A stretch of DNA of 64,000 nt from an uncultured Candidatus Altimarinota bacterium (GTDB lineage: Bacteria > Patescibacteriota > Gracilibacteria > BD1-5 > UBA6164). The stretch lies in NCBI GenBank assembly GCA_938015455.1, contig CALLPL010000018.1, positions 1-64,000 of the forward strand, written 5' to 3'. This document shows positions 1 to 11,276 of the stretch, piece by piece. The notes under the pieces are model-generated. The model ran no database searches. It had not been told where the DNA came from and worked only from the letters and a program-made list of their open reading frames with translations. The stretch's first letter is position 1. Each line of letters begins with the position of its first letter. Both the position numbers and the translations under genes were made by a program.

Positions 1-53
1 TGTTTCTTTCTGCTTTGTTTCAAAGCTTTTTTTGCAGATGCTATGATAGGCAT
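1..53 (-). CDS. rpsT: Ribosomal protein bS20 (N-terminal fragment)
   Basis: Only the first 17 codons are in the window. The minus strand reads MPIIASAKKALKQSRKK, which matches the conserved bS20 start (M-x-I-x-SAKK-x-x-KQS). bS20 is a small basic protein that binds 16S rRNA early in 30S assembly. The rest of the gene runs off the left edge, so length and C-terminus cannot be judged. It is divergent from the gene at 234; the 180 bases between them hold the promoters of both. Confidence 0.8.
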   Translation of the reverse strand, partial: MPIIASAKKALKQSRKK

Positions 54-173
54 ATCTCGAAAATATTAATGGTAAAAATAACTGTAAAATAGAGCTTTAT
101 TCCCGAAAAATAGCGGGTAAGCTGAGGGATTATAGGCAAAACTAGCCCCGAGTCAAAAGATTTTTACCAATTT

Positions 174-202
174 TTGCATCTTATAAATACTTATGCTAAA
201 AT
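174..202 (+). promoter_or_regulatory. Probable sigma-70 type promoter for the gene at 234
   Basis: TTGCAT (174-179) and TAAAAT (197-202) are separated by exactly 17 bases, and a TG one base before the -10 box gives an extended -10. Transcription would start near 209, about 25 bases before the ATG at 234. Assigned by eye from consensus. Confidence 0.55.
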
Positions 203-233
203 TATAGGGTATTTAAAAAATAACCATCGTATT

Positions 234-797
234 ATGACAATTGAAGTATGAAACTGTGAGGTAGAAAATTGGGACTTAGATATAGTTTTAGATAATATTG
301 AGAGAATGGACGACTTAAATCAGCTACTGCGAAGATTAACACAAGAAATTTTTGAGACAAACAACAATGCAGAAACAAGTACAAGATTATCCCGCTTTAA
401 CTTCAAGCTAAGTAAGCTTAGTGATAAAATGTCTCAAAGATTATGAAAAAAAAGAGTTGATTTATCAGAGGAATCTATCGATGAGTTACTTGAGTACCAT
501 CAAGACCTTAGTAGATATCATGGATTATTAAAACTTGGGATAAGAGCATCTTGTAGAGCTTTTGAATTAGCGAAAGAAACACCAGAAAATTTTAAGTTAT
601 TTAAAGAAGACTATATAAAAGATTTAGGAGAGGAATATCGACAAGGTTTAATTGAAGATAGTATAGAAAACTCTGAGTGATACTTGATGGTTTTTGGCAT
701 TTCTTTAGAAGAAGCGAAGAGGGATATAGAGACTTACTGACTAGAATGATTTACAAATAGAATTAAAGGAATTACATTTGAAGATATTTCAAAATAA
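234..797 (+). CDS. Hypothetical helical cytoplasmic protein
   Basis: 187 residues in code 25, with five in-frame TGA codons. No signal peptide or membrane segment. It is charged, rich in Glu, Lys and Leu, and appears largely alpha-helical; the middle part (about residues 80-130) contains a DLSRYHGLLKLGIRASCRAF stretch with the look of a helical bundle. I do not recognise a family. It has its own extended -10 promoter and is followed at once by the convergent end of pheT. The ATG follows the promoter at normal leader distance. Confidence 0.7.
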
Positions 798-811
798 TAA
801 AGTTTAGGAAT

Positions 812-3148
812 TTATCGTAATCTTCCTCCTACCTTTTCAACTCTCGCGACTATATTCTCTATAAGTTTGTTCTTATACTCATCATTAAGGGTTTCTGTCA
901 TTGATTGCGTGTATACAGTAAAGCTAAGAGATCGTTGTCCTGGGAGCTTTTCTTCGGATTCGTAGATATCAAAGAGTTCTACCTTTTGGATGAGGGGATC
1001 GGTCTTTTCAATGGCAGTTATGAGGCTCTTACCTGGAGTATCTTTATCTACGACAAAGTTTATATCAAAGTTGTTTTCTTGGAAGGTGGAAACTTCACGA
1101 GCTGACAGGAGACCGTAGAGAGATTCTAATACAAGTTCCATGTTGATACAGAAGAATCATACGCTTCACGTGAGATCGAAGTTTTTAACGACTTGCGGGC
1201 TTATTTCTCATACATATCATACTTGTTTTCCTCTGATGACGAGAGCTGCAGTTCTCCCACTATGAGCGTAGCTTGGAAGATCCGAGTTTTGTTCAAAAGA
1301 GTATTTGAGTATTCAGAGCTTCTGACACAGGTCACTGACGATACTTTTTACATCATAGTATCCAGAGTCAGAACTGAGCGTCATAACTCCTGCAAGTTCG
1401 TAGTTTTCTGAGGTAGTTAAAGGAGATGTTTTATGAAAGACTTTTTCGAATTCGAAGAGCTTCATCTCTTTATATTCACGAGCATTATCCTGCACTGCTT
1501 GCAGGAGATTTGGGACGAGACCTCATCGCATATGAGAGAGTTCTTCTGAAAGAGCATTTTTAAGAGGTACGAGATTATCTGTTGTATCTCCAGCCTTTTG
1601 CATGAGAGCTGCGTCTACAAAAGAGTAGGTATACATCTCATACCATCCAGAAGCAGTGAGGAAATTTCGAGTATCTCGCTTAGCCTTGTAAGTAGGGCTT
1701 TGTGATACAGCTCAGAGATTAATCCGAGGAACAGTAACTTCTACATTACTATATCCATCAAGCCGAGCTACTTCCTCTGCTATATCAGCGATATGAGTAA
1801 GATCCTTTCTCCAAAAAGGAATAGAGAGAGTCCCATTATTTTCAGTAATTCAAAGATAGGAAAGCAGAGAGAGCATATTATCTTCTGCGTACTTAGCTCA
1901 GATAAGATTATTTATTCTCTCTGGTTTAAAAGTAATTTGAGTTTCTTTACTTGGTTCTGGATATACATCTGATACTTTCGTAATTTCAAGTTTTGGAAAT
2001 AACTCTCTGAGCTCAGAGAGGATAAGTGCTACTCATCTATGTTGCATATTCGTTGTAAGATCTTTTTCAAAGACATTGAGCGCATCTGTTCTCAGGCCAA
2101 GACGTTTTCCTGTCCCCCTGATTACTGCCTGGTCAAACCAGGCTGCTTCAATAGCGATGTTTGTCGTAGTATCTGAAACAGCAGTATTTTGTCCTCCAAT
2201 AACTCCTCATAGAGCAATAACTCAGCTATCATCTGCAATGACGATATCAGAATCTGAGAGTTCATAACTCTTTGCATTTAACGCTTCAAATTTTTCTCAC
2301 TTCTCAGCATAACGAACATGTATGTTTCCAACAAGTTTATCAGCGTCAAAACAGTGCGTTGGTTGACCGTAGAGATAGAGACAGTAGTTGGTAATATCAA
2401 CTAAAATTCCTTTTGAGTCTATTTCGTGAGAGGCAATGAGTTCTTTGATATGACTTGGAGTCTCGGAATTTTCTACTCCTGATACGTAGACTCACAGGTA
2501 CCTCTTTACTACATCTGGAATGTCATTTTTCACCCCTGCTTCTGTGTATCCTGAGAAATCTTCTTCTGTGTAATTAAAATCAAGCTGTTTCCCAGAAATA
2601 GCAGAGATTTCTCTGGCTATTCCGATATGAGAAAAGAGATCGGGCCTGTGATTAATGGCTTTATTATCTACCTCGAGAATAATATCATCAAAGCCGAGGT
2701 ATTCTCGCATGCAGGTATCAAGTGGAGCATCATCTGGGAGTTCAAAAATCCCATCTTGTCTCTCTTCTACGAGTCCAAGCTCATCCTCACTACAAAGCAT
2801 TCCATTAGAAACCTCTCCTCTGATTTTTGATTTCTGTATCACAAATCCTGGAGCAAGCTCTGCTCCTGGAAGTGCTACTGCTACTTTTAATCATGACCGT
2901 ACATTTGGTGCCCCACAAATAATTTGTCTGCTTTCTCATTGTACCTGAACCTGACAGATATTGAGCTTATCAGCATCAGGGTGTTTAGAGCATTCTGTAA
3001 TCTCTCAGATAAACACATTCTTCAAGTGTCCTCCCGACTCATGTATTTCCTCGACCTCTGCAGTATGCATAATGAGGTCCTGAGCTACTTCTTCAGGAGA
3101 TTTGATATCTGGAATATATTTACTCAGAACCTTGTATGAAACTTTCAC
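812..3148 (-). CDS. pheT: Phenylalanine--tRNA ligase beta subunit
   Basis: 778 residues, normal for bacterial PheT. It charges tRNA-Phe together with PheS as an alpha2-beta2 enzyme. The N-terminus (VKVSYKVLSKYIPD, then an HPDADKLNICQV tRNA-binding/OB segment and GAPNVRSGLKVAVALPGA), a B3/B4-type region with NKAINHRPDLFSHIGIARE near residue 165-185, and a C-terminal FDX-ACB anticodon-binding domain (last 95 residues) are all visible. Start is a GTG at 3148; an in-frame stop lies just upstream and no ATG is available. TGA occurs many times at expected glycines. pheS is not next to it: the upstream neighbour is recA. Confidence 0.95.
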
Positions 3149-3231
3149 GTGCTGTCTATTTTATCAATATAAAGATTGCTTCAAAAGATAATGAGAAAGC
3201 AGGAAAAGGCAAGGCAAAGGCAATTAAAAAA

Positions 3232-3249
3232 CTCTCCTTATCAGGAGAG
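3232..3249 (-). terminator. Rho-independent terminator (recA side)
   Basis: CTCTCC (3232-3237), loop TTATCA, GGAGAG (3244-3249). On the minus strand the hairpin is followed by a run of T (plus strand AAAAAA at 3226-3231), so it would end transcripts coming from recA before pheT. A shorter T run on the other side could make it weakly bidirectional. Confidence 0.6.
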
Positions 3250-3273
3250 GTTTTAGTTAGAGCGCACGAATTT

Positions 3274-3387
3274 TTATTTTTTTAATGATAATCAAAAAGA
3301 ATAGTCTTCATAAATATCTATATGGCTTGAAATCACTCAAGCAATAAGAGTAAAAGTAAAACTAAGTATTGTGACAATAATATCCAT
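3274..3387 (-). CDS. Possible 37-residue single-span membrane peptide
   Basis: ATG to TAA in code 25. It begins MDIIVTILSFTFTLIAGVIS, a hydrophobic segment long enough to cross a membrane, followed by a short charged tail ending in LSLKK. It fills the space between the recA stop and the terminator, so it could be translated from the recA transcript. No clear ribosome binding site and no recognised family; short hydrophobic ORFs arise by chance in AT-rich DNA, so this is tentative. Confidence 0.3.
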
Positions 3388-3396
3388 GTTATATTC

Positions 3397-4383
3397 TTAT
3401 AAGCTATTCTTAATTACCTCCTCAATTTCAACTGCGAGATCAGGATTATCTGTGAGGAACTGCTTTGCTTTTTCTCGGCCTTGTCAGAGCTTGGTCTCTC
3501 CATAGCTGTAGAAAGCTCATGATTTTTTGATAACCTCAGTGGTAGTCCCGATATCTACGAGTTCACCAACTTTAGAAATACCTTGATTGTACATAACATC
3601 AAACTCTGCCTCTCTGAATGGAGGAGCTATTTTATTCTTGATGACTTTTACTTTGGTTTTATTTCAGAAGATTTCTTTATCCATTCCAGCTCCGGTTTCT
3701 ATTTTTTCCTTTCTTCTGATATCAAGTCTTTGTGATGCATAGAATTTGAGTGCATTACCTCAAGTTGTTGTTTCTGGACTACCAAACATAACTCAGATCT
3801 TCATACGAATTTGGTTTATGAATATAACCGTGCATCCTGATCTATTTATTGCTCCTGTTATTTTACGAAGTGCTTGGCTCATAAGTCTGGCTTGGAGTCC
3901 CATATGAGAGTCTCCCATGTCTCATTCTATTTCTGCCTTTGGAGTGAGGGCTGCTACAGAATCAACGATTATGAGATCAACAGCTCCTGAATTTACGAGT
4001 TTTTCAGTAATTTCTAGTGCCTGCTCACCGTAGTCTGGCTGAGAGATGATGAGTTCTTGCGTATTTACTCCTACCTTTTCAGCGTAACTTGGATCAAGAG
4101 CATGCTCAGCATCTATAAACGCTGCTGTTCCTCCTGCCTTTTGGACTTCTGCTATTGCGTGAAGTGTCAGAGTAGTTTTACCAGATGACTCTGGTCCATA
4201 AATCTCTACGATACGACCTTTTGCGTATCAGCCTCAGAGTGCTAGGTCGAGAGAGAGGGAACCAGAAGAAGTTGTTTCTACTCCTTTTCCTCGTTCTTCG
4301 TCTCAGAGTTTCATTATTGATCATTGACCATATTGTTTCTCGATCATATCGAGGGCATTTTGTAATGCGGCTTTCTTATCCAT
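3397..4383 (-). CDS. recA: Recombinase RecA
   Basis: 328 residues, close to the usual length without the long acidic C-terminal tail. Walker A GPESSGKT at residues 63-70, [10 protein letters not shown], the Walker B region [12 protein letters not shown], the L2 region with [10 protein letters not shown] and the C-terminal ATP-dependent core are all intact. It catalyses homologous strand exchange and activates SOS-type responses where LexA exists. Start is an ATG at 4383. Glycines of LGGGY, MGDSHMG and others are coded partly by TGA, one of the clearest supports for code 25. No SOS box is evident upstream. Confidence 0.97.
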
Positions 4384-4484
4384 ACAAATGTATATTTAGC
4401 TAATAAAAATGTTATATCTCAAAATCTCTGTATAGATCGGATATAAAGTGAGTATATAAAGTATATACAGTTTTGCAAATATTT

Positions 4485-4718
4485 TTAGAACTTTTTTCGA
4501 AAATAGTTTGCTTTGAGTCATGCCTGGGTTCCCACTGCAATATTCTTTCCTGAGCATTTTTTGCATTCAAAGGTATATCATCTTGGGTTTGGCCTATTTG
4601 TTTCGACTATAGATTCACAATCTTTACAGTAAAATCCTACATCTCACCTCTCTAGGTCAAATGTTTCACGTTTTTCTCCAAACTCTTCGATATTTACTAA
4701 ATCTCAAAAATCTCACAT
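4485..4718 (-). CDS. Small zinc-ribbon protein
   Basis: 77 residues. Two CxxC pairs (FYCKDCES and FECKKCSGK) about 18 residues apart suggest one bound zinc, as in rubredoxin-like or zinc-ribbon folds. The C-terminus is basic (GLKANYFRKKF), compatible with nucleic-acid binding. It starts with ATG at 4718, 14 bases after the stop of the exonuclease gene at 4732, so the two probably share a transcript. No specific family recognised. Confidence 0.7.
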
Positions 4719-4731
4719 AGTTAAAAGGGGA

Positions 4732-5340
4732 TTAAAATAAACTCAGTACTTCTTGTTTTTTTCACGCGAAGGTGAGGACTCACTGTTTTTCTAATTCTAG
4801 GAAGCATCTGAGGGTAGCTTCAACATCTGTCATAGCGTCATGTGCTCCTATGAAATAGTCTCCAAAGAGTTTTTTATACAACTCTCAAAGTTTTGGGTAT
4901 TTAAGTCGTTCTCATTTTCACTGAAGCGCACAGAAGTCTACAGTATTTTTCATTGTACAGAGTATTTGGTCAGGTTTATAGAGGTAACTCTTTTCATATC
5001 TTTTAAGTTCAAGCTTTAACATATCCTCATCATATTCTATATTGTGTCAGATGAGTATGTCAGCTTTATTTACAAAATCCATAATAATATCAATTTGGCT
5101 TGCCATACCTGGAGCATCTTTGACATCAATATCGTATATATGGTGTACTTGTGAAGCTCAGTAGGGTATAGGTACACCAGGGTTGATGAAAATATTTATT
5201 CTCTCAAGCTCACTATACTCACCGTCTTTATGTTCTCAAAGAATCCCAGCAAATTGAACTATATAAGGCTGTTTTCCTAAATCTATTTCTTTTTTATTTA
5301 TGAAACCAGTAGTTTCTGTATCAAATACGAGTATTTTCAC
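4732..5340 (-). CDS. DEDDh 3'-5' exonuclease (DnaQ/epsilon-like)
   Basis: 202 residues. Exo I FDTETTG near residue 6, Exo II with HNIEYDEDML, and Exo III HDAMTDVEATLR give the D-E-D-D and catalytic His set of the DEDDh family. The family removes nucleotides from 3' ends; members include DNA polymerase III epsilon, oligoribonuclease-like and RNase T-like enzymes, and sequence alone does not decide between them. Start is GTG at 5340 (VKILVFDTETTG); no better start is in frame. Followed closely by the zinc-ribbon ORF. Confidence 0.85.
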
Positions 5341-5381
5341 CGAGTAAAAATTTAAAGATATTTTTGCTATAGTATATAAAA

Positions 5382-5409
5382 AGACCGAACGATTGCAATC
5401 GTTCGGTCT
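5382..5409 (-). terminator. Strong rho-independent terminator
   Basis: AGACCGAACGATT-GC-AATCGTTCGGTCT is a perfect inverted repeat of 13 bp. On the minus strand it is followed by TTTTTATA, so it ends the transcript of the sigma4/HARE gene (5425-6480). T-rich sequence on the other side would also allow function on the plus strand. Confidence 0.85.
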
Positions 5410-5424
5410 AGATTTTTATTATAA

Positions 5425-6480
5425 TTATGCTTTTGCAGCATAGAAGTTACGACCAACTCGCTCTATAGCTTTCTTGTTTTGTAGATTCATGTAGATAGTT
5501 GTCTTTTTTACATTTCGCACTTTGAGTACTTTTTTGATAATATCCTCTGTATTCATCGGTCATCCATTCTTTTTGAGTACATCAAGTATTACATCGAGTA
5601 CTGTTCCTGGTTTGAAACCCCATTCTTTGAGAGCATAGATTCCTCGTCCAATAAGAATAAATTCTTCATTTCGAATAAGTTCGTTATGAATAGTGTTTAT
5701 TTTCACGCTCTCACCAAGATAATCAGAAATTTTGTTAGAAATGTCGATAAAGTGCATTGGTACTTTTTCCTTCTTCATTACATAAATAGCTTTATCCTTG
5801 AGTGTTTTTGGATTAAGTATTTTCCATCTTGTGAGACCAATAAGAATTTCTTCTCCCTTTACAATATCATCAAATACATCGAGTACACTATCTATAAATA
5901 CATTTTCAAGAGATCAAACCTCTTCTCTAACATTTTGAGCGATTTGATTATAGAGCTCTGTTCGCTCCATAACATCTTTTTTCCTTTTAAGGATTTTTAG
6001 TGCTTCTCTGTGACTTGCATCAATAGATTTTCTTGAAACATCAGGAAGAGTAAAATATGTTTGAGTTCCTAGACGAGGCTTAGATTTAATGATTTCAAAA
6101 TCTGACTGAATAATCACCTCAAGGATGTGAGAGTTGATTTCTTTTGAAAGACTCATTTCTTTAATAAGAGCTCCGATAAGTTTTTCTCTTGTGAGTATAC
6201 CTCCGTGATATCCAAGGACCTTTCGTGCCATGTCCTGTATAGCAGCAAGTTCCGTTGCTTTTATAATTCTCCCTACTTTCTTGATTCCCGCATCTTCTAT
6301 CTGCCTTACTCTTTCTCTTGTAATTGCTGGCTTGAAAGAATTACCAATATTTTGAAGAGTTTCCTTGAGTCAGTTAAGACCGATCCTTCTTTCTATTACT
6401 GTGCGTTCTTTGTCAGATAGTGATCATAAAACATTAGAGAATGACTTTTCTATAAGACCTTTTGTAAGTGTTGCTTGCAT
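5425..6480 (-). CDS. Sigma region 4-like HTH protein fused to HARE-HTH domains
   Basis: 351 residues. Residues about 15-75 look like sigma-70 region 4: LSDKERTVIERRIGL, then ETLQNIGNSF and ITRERVRQIEDAGIKKVGR, which is the -35 recognition helix-turn-helix pattern. No sigma region 2 is present, so it cannot act as a complete sigma factor. The rest has two segments like the HARE-HTH winged helix of RNA polymerase delta and related proteins (for example VPMHFIDISNKISDYLG... GRGIYALKEWG). Likely a transcription regulator that touches the -35 region or RNA polymerase. Strong terminator after it; transcribed alone. Confidence 0.7.
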
Positions 6481-6584
6481 ATTTATATTTTGGTGGATAC
6501 TCTATTTAAATTACTTATGTCTACGATAAAATATAATACTTGCGTCATAAAAGTCAAAATTTTTTTTCTTAAAAGTCAAAAAGG

Positions 6585-7202
6585 CTAAAAAGGGAGTTTC
6601 ATGTTATCTTTTTGCTCATCTATTTGGAGATCTTGAATCTTTTTATCAATCTCACTGATATAGCTTCCTTTGATATTTTTTCTATATTCATTTCTCATTA
6701 TAATGGATCAGGTAAATATAATAAGAGCTCCTGTGATAGAGAGGATAATTCATTTCCCATAAAGGATATTAGCTGAAAATAACTGTAGTCAATTTATGAA
6801 AAAGTAGCTCTGAATAGAGAGTATAAAAATGATAACAGAACTACAAAGACAGCAAAGAGTATCAGAGATCTGTATCAGCATGAAAAAACGAATTTTTTCT
6901 TTTCGTACAATTGAAAATATGGAAAATGCACTTAATGTGAGGATACATAAGATTAAGAATCAAACATGACCAATATATCATGAAAAACTTGAAAAGGAGT
7001 CAAGTTTATTTTGACTAGTGCTCATTATTCCATCGAGAGAATTTACCCAGGGAAGAAAGAGTGACAGGAAAGTTATGAATATTCAAAAGAGTGTGATCTT
7101 AGATCAAAAAGTAAGGTGTGCGGATCGAAAGGAGAGGTGTTCGGCTCTTTGGTATATAAATTTCTGAATTTTACGGACAATATGAGGATTTTTGCGCGAC
7201 AT
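6585..7202 (-). CDS. Hypothetical four-span membrane protein
   Basis: 205 residues. Basic N-terminus (MSRKNPHIVRKIQKFIYQRA), then four hydrophobic segments: ITLFGIFITFLSLFLPW, VGFLILCILTLSAFSIF, a Cys/Ser-rich span LCCLCSSVIIFILSI, and IILSITGALIIFTGSI, followed by a charged C-terminal tail with a coiled-coil look (ISEIDKKIQDLQIDEQKDN). No family recognised. Starts at ATG 7202; the 104 bases to the next gene (6481-6584) hold nothing clear. Confidence 0.7.
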
Positions 7203-7283
7203 AGGGATTTTTCGTTGTTTTTTGATTTACAAGTAGAGGACTTTTCCTTATACTGTGAGAACTAAAACTTATAATATAAGGGA

Positions 7284-7550
7284 GTGGGAAAAACTCAAGA
7301 AAAAAAACATATCCGTAATAGCTTTTTCGATACTATTATTCTTTTATGGAGTTTTGTAGTAAGTATCTTTCGCTCTCTATGAGTATTTCTGTTTTTTCAT
7401 GAAAGTAATAAAATTAAAAATAATGCGACTTATAGTTTTATAGACTTTTTTATTCGTCAGTGGCCTAAGAGCTTTTCTAAAAAACCAACAGCATATAGTG
7501 CTATGAGAATGATAGGAGACTTTTTTCATCATATATTCCTCAAAAAATAA
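7284..7550 (+). CDS. Small membrane-associated protein ahead of the pilin pair
   Basis: 88 residues from a GTG at 7284 to TAA at 7548-7550. A hydrophobic stretch (TIILLWSFVVSIFRSLGVFLFF, about residues 16-37) is followed by a basic tail. An AAGGGAG sequence overlaps the start, so the true start is uncertain, but a stop lies upstream in frame. The next gene starts one base after its stop, so it is likely the first gene of the 7284-12989 operon. Family unknown. Confidence 0.5.
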
Positions 7551-7551
7551 T

Positions 7552-8673
7552 ATGAATACACAAACATCTTGATTCTCACTCATTGAACTACTAGTAGGGA
7601 TTCTAATAGTATCTTTTGTTATTATTGCCTGATTTCAGAGTTTGAGTGCAGTATGAATTGCGAAAGCAAAGCTCATAGAACATACTCGCATTGAAAAACA
7701 GTCATACTTTGCAGCTGAGAGGTTTTTTGAGTTGATAAAAAGATGATGAACTATCGATTATGAGGAATACTGGAATAGGTATTCATTTAACACAGGCTAT
7801 ATTAATGGTCATTTTCAAAACCAAACAGGCTTTTGAAATTTTGGTGCCTCTGGAAACCCTGGGACAAATAATTATGCAGGAGGTTTTTATTACTGTGAAA
7901 GTGGAAATGGGAGTGTAAACTCTATGGGAACATGATGATGTCTTACAAGTTTTAATAATCCATGAGCAAACTACGATGCAGAGCCACAGAGATACGGTCA
8001 ATATGAACTACAGTTTATAGATCACAACTCAGACGCAGATGCCAGCTGAGATGAGGATGGTGATGGAAATATTATTTGAGACGCAGATGATTTATATCTT
8101 GGTATTTGACCAGAAGCATTTCCTAATGGAATAGATTTATGAGAACTATATCTTATCAATGAGGCTGGAGATGAGAGAACCTACTTTAGATGGCATATAG
8201 ATCTTGACTCTAGCGCTCCTACTTGAGCAACTTGTACAGGAACACAGACTTTGACATGAACGGGCTGCCTGTGAACTATCGAGTTTCTCAAACTTGTTGG
8301 AACGGACAGTTGATACAATCATCTTGATGATGGAAGTACTGGAGATAATGATGGACTTATAGATACTTGGAGGATTCATCCTGATTTTAGTGGTGATGGC
8401 TCATCTCCTATAGCATGAAGTAATAGTACTGATTATTGGCAAGCAATATTTCCAAATGATATTCATGTGAGCCGAGCTGAATTTTACCTCTACCCGAATA
8501 AAAATTTAAAGTCATCTTGGAGAGATAGCTCTGAAAATATAAAACTTGCTCCGTATCTCCAGCTTCATCTTACCCTAGAGCCCTGATGGAAGGAAAAAAA
8601 GAGAATCTCTTGAGTGAGTCCGACAACAGATATTAGTACTACTATACAGCTTTTAGACATAGATTTACAATAA
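7552..8673 (+). CDS. Type IV pilin-like protein with prepilin leader
   Basis: 373 residues. The N-terminus NTQTSGFSLIELLVGILI carries the class III prepilin motif: G before the cleavage site, F at mature +1 and E at +5, then a hydrophobic helix. The long C-terminal part (Gly, Asp and Asn rich, with Cys pairs such as GATCTGTQTLTGTGC and calcium-like DADASGDEDGDGN) would be exported. Many glycines here are TGA. Overlaps the next gene by one base (TAATG). Probably a minor or specialised pilin; the large size suggests an exposed adhesive domain, which is inference. Confidence 0.75.
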
Positions 8674-9548
8674 TGAAACATACTACCCCAGCTTGATTTT
8701 CTATTATTCTTGCCCTTGGGCTTATGCTCCTTTTGAGTTTTACAGGATTATATCTCATAGAATATATAGTGCCATTTGCTCGAAGTGTTAAGGGAGTTGA
8801 GAATGCTTCACAGGCATTTTTTGAGAGTTATTCAGGTATAGAGACCTCCCTATATGATATTTATAGTTGAGACATATGAGATGAGTTCACTAAAGTATCT
8901 GCTACAGATAGTGATCATAACTACACTGTAGAAGCAAATGGAAATTTACTTCCTCCTGTTTGAAAGTGATTGAGTCCTAATGATCATAATTGGAGTACTC
9001 TATCTCAGAATGAACCTATACAACTTCTCGTTGGAAGAGGAAGATTAATTACAGGAAACAATAGAATAAGAATGGATTATCGTGTACCAAATATTGATGG
9101 CTGAACTCAAGAGGTATTAAAAATATGAGATGGAATTGATGATATAATACTATGGCAATTGTCATCATCTCAGGAGGTACTTTTTACAGAATCAGGATCT
9201 CTTATTAACGAATCTCAAATAAACAGTCCATCAAGGCTTAACTTATGGCCACAACGGGGTACAAAATGAGATGGTAGCTCTGAACGTATACGTGATTTTT
9301 ATAATAGTAATTGTTCAGGTTCAACAGACGAATGCGTTCTTAAGGTGACCCTTATTAGAGACCTTGTCTCAAGTGATGATAGTATACTTCCTTATCTGGA
9401 GTACCAACTTCGTTTTTCTGAACCTGTTCCAACACGTTTTGCTAGAATTTCGAGTATAGGGAAATCATATGGATTTAGTAAAAAGTTAGAACTCGCAGTA
9501 CCACAAGAAACCACAAATGCTGCATTTGATTTTACGATTTTTCAGTAG
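8673..9548 (+). CDS. Pilus-associated protein, PilX/GspK-like N-terminus
   Basis: 291 residues. N-terminus MKHTTPAGFSIILALGLMLL resembles the prepilin-like start of PilX and GspK proteins (GFSIILALGLMLLLS): a hydrophobic helix, but without the usual Glu5. The rest is an exported domain with no family I can name. TAATG overlap with the pilin upstream and direct contact with the rluA-type gene downstream (stop 9546-9548, next ATG 9549) show cotranscription. Likely works with the preceding pilin at the tip or in assembly; inferred from context. Confidence 0.65.
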
Positions 9549-10562
9549 ATGAAACAATACGAGATTACACCTAATGACGCAGATCAGAGGCTTGATAAAT
9601 TTTTGAAGAAACTTTTTTGAAATGCGACTCTGAGTTTTTTGTATAAGTGTAATAGAAAGGGGAATATAAAGATTTTTAAAGATTGAAAAAAAACGAAACA
9701 AAGTAATGAGTATAAGTTGCAGGTATGAGATCTCGTTCAAATATTTCTTTCTGACGGAGAAATAGAGAAGATATCTCAAGTAGAGAATGAAGTGGCTCTT
9801 TCATCACGGCAAAATGAAGGTATTCGTTCTTTCCAGAAACAGAATATTGTGTTTGAAGATGAATACTTGCTAGTCTTAAATAAAAATCCATGACAAAATG
9901 TTCATCCAGGTGATCATGCGAGTACAGAGGTTTCTCTTATTGAACAAGTTCATGATTATTTTTGAAAAAGTCTTAATAGTCTCACATTTAAGCCTTCACT
10001 CATTCATCGTATAGATAGAGATACTTCATGAGTAATCATGATTGCAAAAAATAAAACTGCTCTTACAAGGCTTTCAGATGATTTCAAAAGTCATACAAAA
10101 ATTCAAAAGACTTACTTTTGCCTTGTTTTATGAAAGCTCTCGCGTTCTTCAGGAACAGTCCGGAAGAAGTTGAAACGTATAGAAAATGCTCTTAAGGAAA
10201 ACAAAGTTCAGGTAAGTGAAGGCTGACTCGAAGCTATAACTCACTATACATTAATAGATGAGTATAAAATCGATATCCCGAATGGAGAACAAATTATTTC
10301 ATCACTCGAAGTAACTATTGAAACCTGACGTATGCACCAAATCAGGGTTCATCTTGCAGCACTTTGAAATCCTATTCTCTGAGATAAAACTTATTGAGAT
10401 AAAAAGCTCAACAGTTACTTCGCGAAGAATTTTCCATTAACTCGTCAGATGCTCCATGCCTGGAAAATAGAGTTTAATAACCCAATAAGTAAGAAAAAAA
10501 TGAGTCTTGAGGCTAAGTTAAAAAAAGATATGATAGAGTTTATACAAAATATAAAAAAATAA
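9549..10562 (+). CDS. RluA-family 23S/tRNA pseudouridine synthase
   Basis: 337 residues. An N-terminal S4-like RNA-binding segment (DQRLDKFLKK) is followed by the catalytic domain with HRIDRDTSGVIMIAKN, where the Asp of HRxDxxTSG is the catalytic aspartate, and RMHQIRVHLAALGNPILGD, the conserved family block. Converts specific uridines in RNA to pseudouridine. RluC and RluD subfamilies cannot be told apart safely by reading. Middle gene of the plus-strand run. Confidence 0.9.
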
Positions 10563-10564
10563 TC

Positions 10565-11275
10565 ATGGAAAAATATATCACTATTCCAACATCAGACGAG
10601 TTTGAAATTAACGGAATTTTAAACTGGAAAGATAAATCAGAGAAACTCATTATATTGGTTCATGGACTTACAGGGTATATGACAGAGGCCCATTACTATG
10701 CTGCAAAGGAATACTTTACAGAAAGAGGATATACAGTATTTCGTTTTAATTTTTATGATGGATGAGAGAAAAATAGGGATTTAAGAACGAGTTCTATAGA
10801 GACTCATAGCCAGGATTTAGAGAGTATTTTGACTTATTTTCAAGATGAGTATAAGGAAGTAAATGTTGTATCCCATAGTCTCTGATGACCAAGTGTTATA
10901 GGGGTAAAGGAAGTCCCTCAGAATACTAAGAAACTTATTTTTTGGGACCCGGCTTTTGACCCTGGGGTTTTAAAATTTTCACAGCAATGAGAAATAAAGC
11001 TCTTTAATTGATGAGACGGAAGAGATATACAGGTCTCAAAGGAAATGATTGAGCAAAGGGGACAAAATCATATGGAGAATCTCAAAGAGTTTCAATTTAA
11101 CTCTGACAATATGTATATAATTTACGCTTGAGCAAATACAAAAGTAGACTTTAAGTCTATGACAGATAGTCTTGGAATAGGATCTTGTATTATTAAGTGA
11201 GCAAATCATGGATTCACGCAAGAGTGAAAGTATGAAGAACTCTTTGAAAAGACTTTAGAATTTATAGAAAAATAA
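10565..11275 (+). CDS. Alpha/beta hydrolase
   Basis: 236 residues. LIILVHGLTGYM gives the oxyanion region and VVSHSLGGPSVIG the nucleophile elbow (S-H-S-L-G-G, both glycines TGA). A later NHGF (ANHGFTQE) provides a likely catalytic His. No signal peptide; cytosolic. Substrate unknown; family includes esterases, lipases and acylpeptide hydrolase-like enzymes. Two bases after the RluA gene and one base before the next hydrolase. Confidence 0.8.
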
Positions 11276-11276
11276 G

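Noticed and set aside
3149-3273. A search for tRNA genes in the gaps, including 3149-3273, 24132-24295 and 51058-51420
   Set aside because: No T-loop consensus with a matching acceptor stem could be found by eye on either strand.
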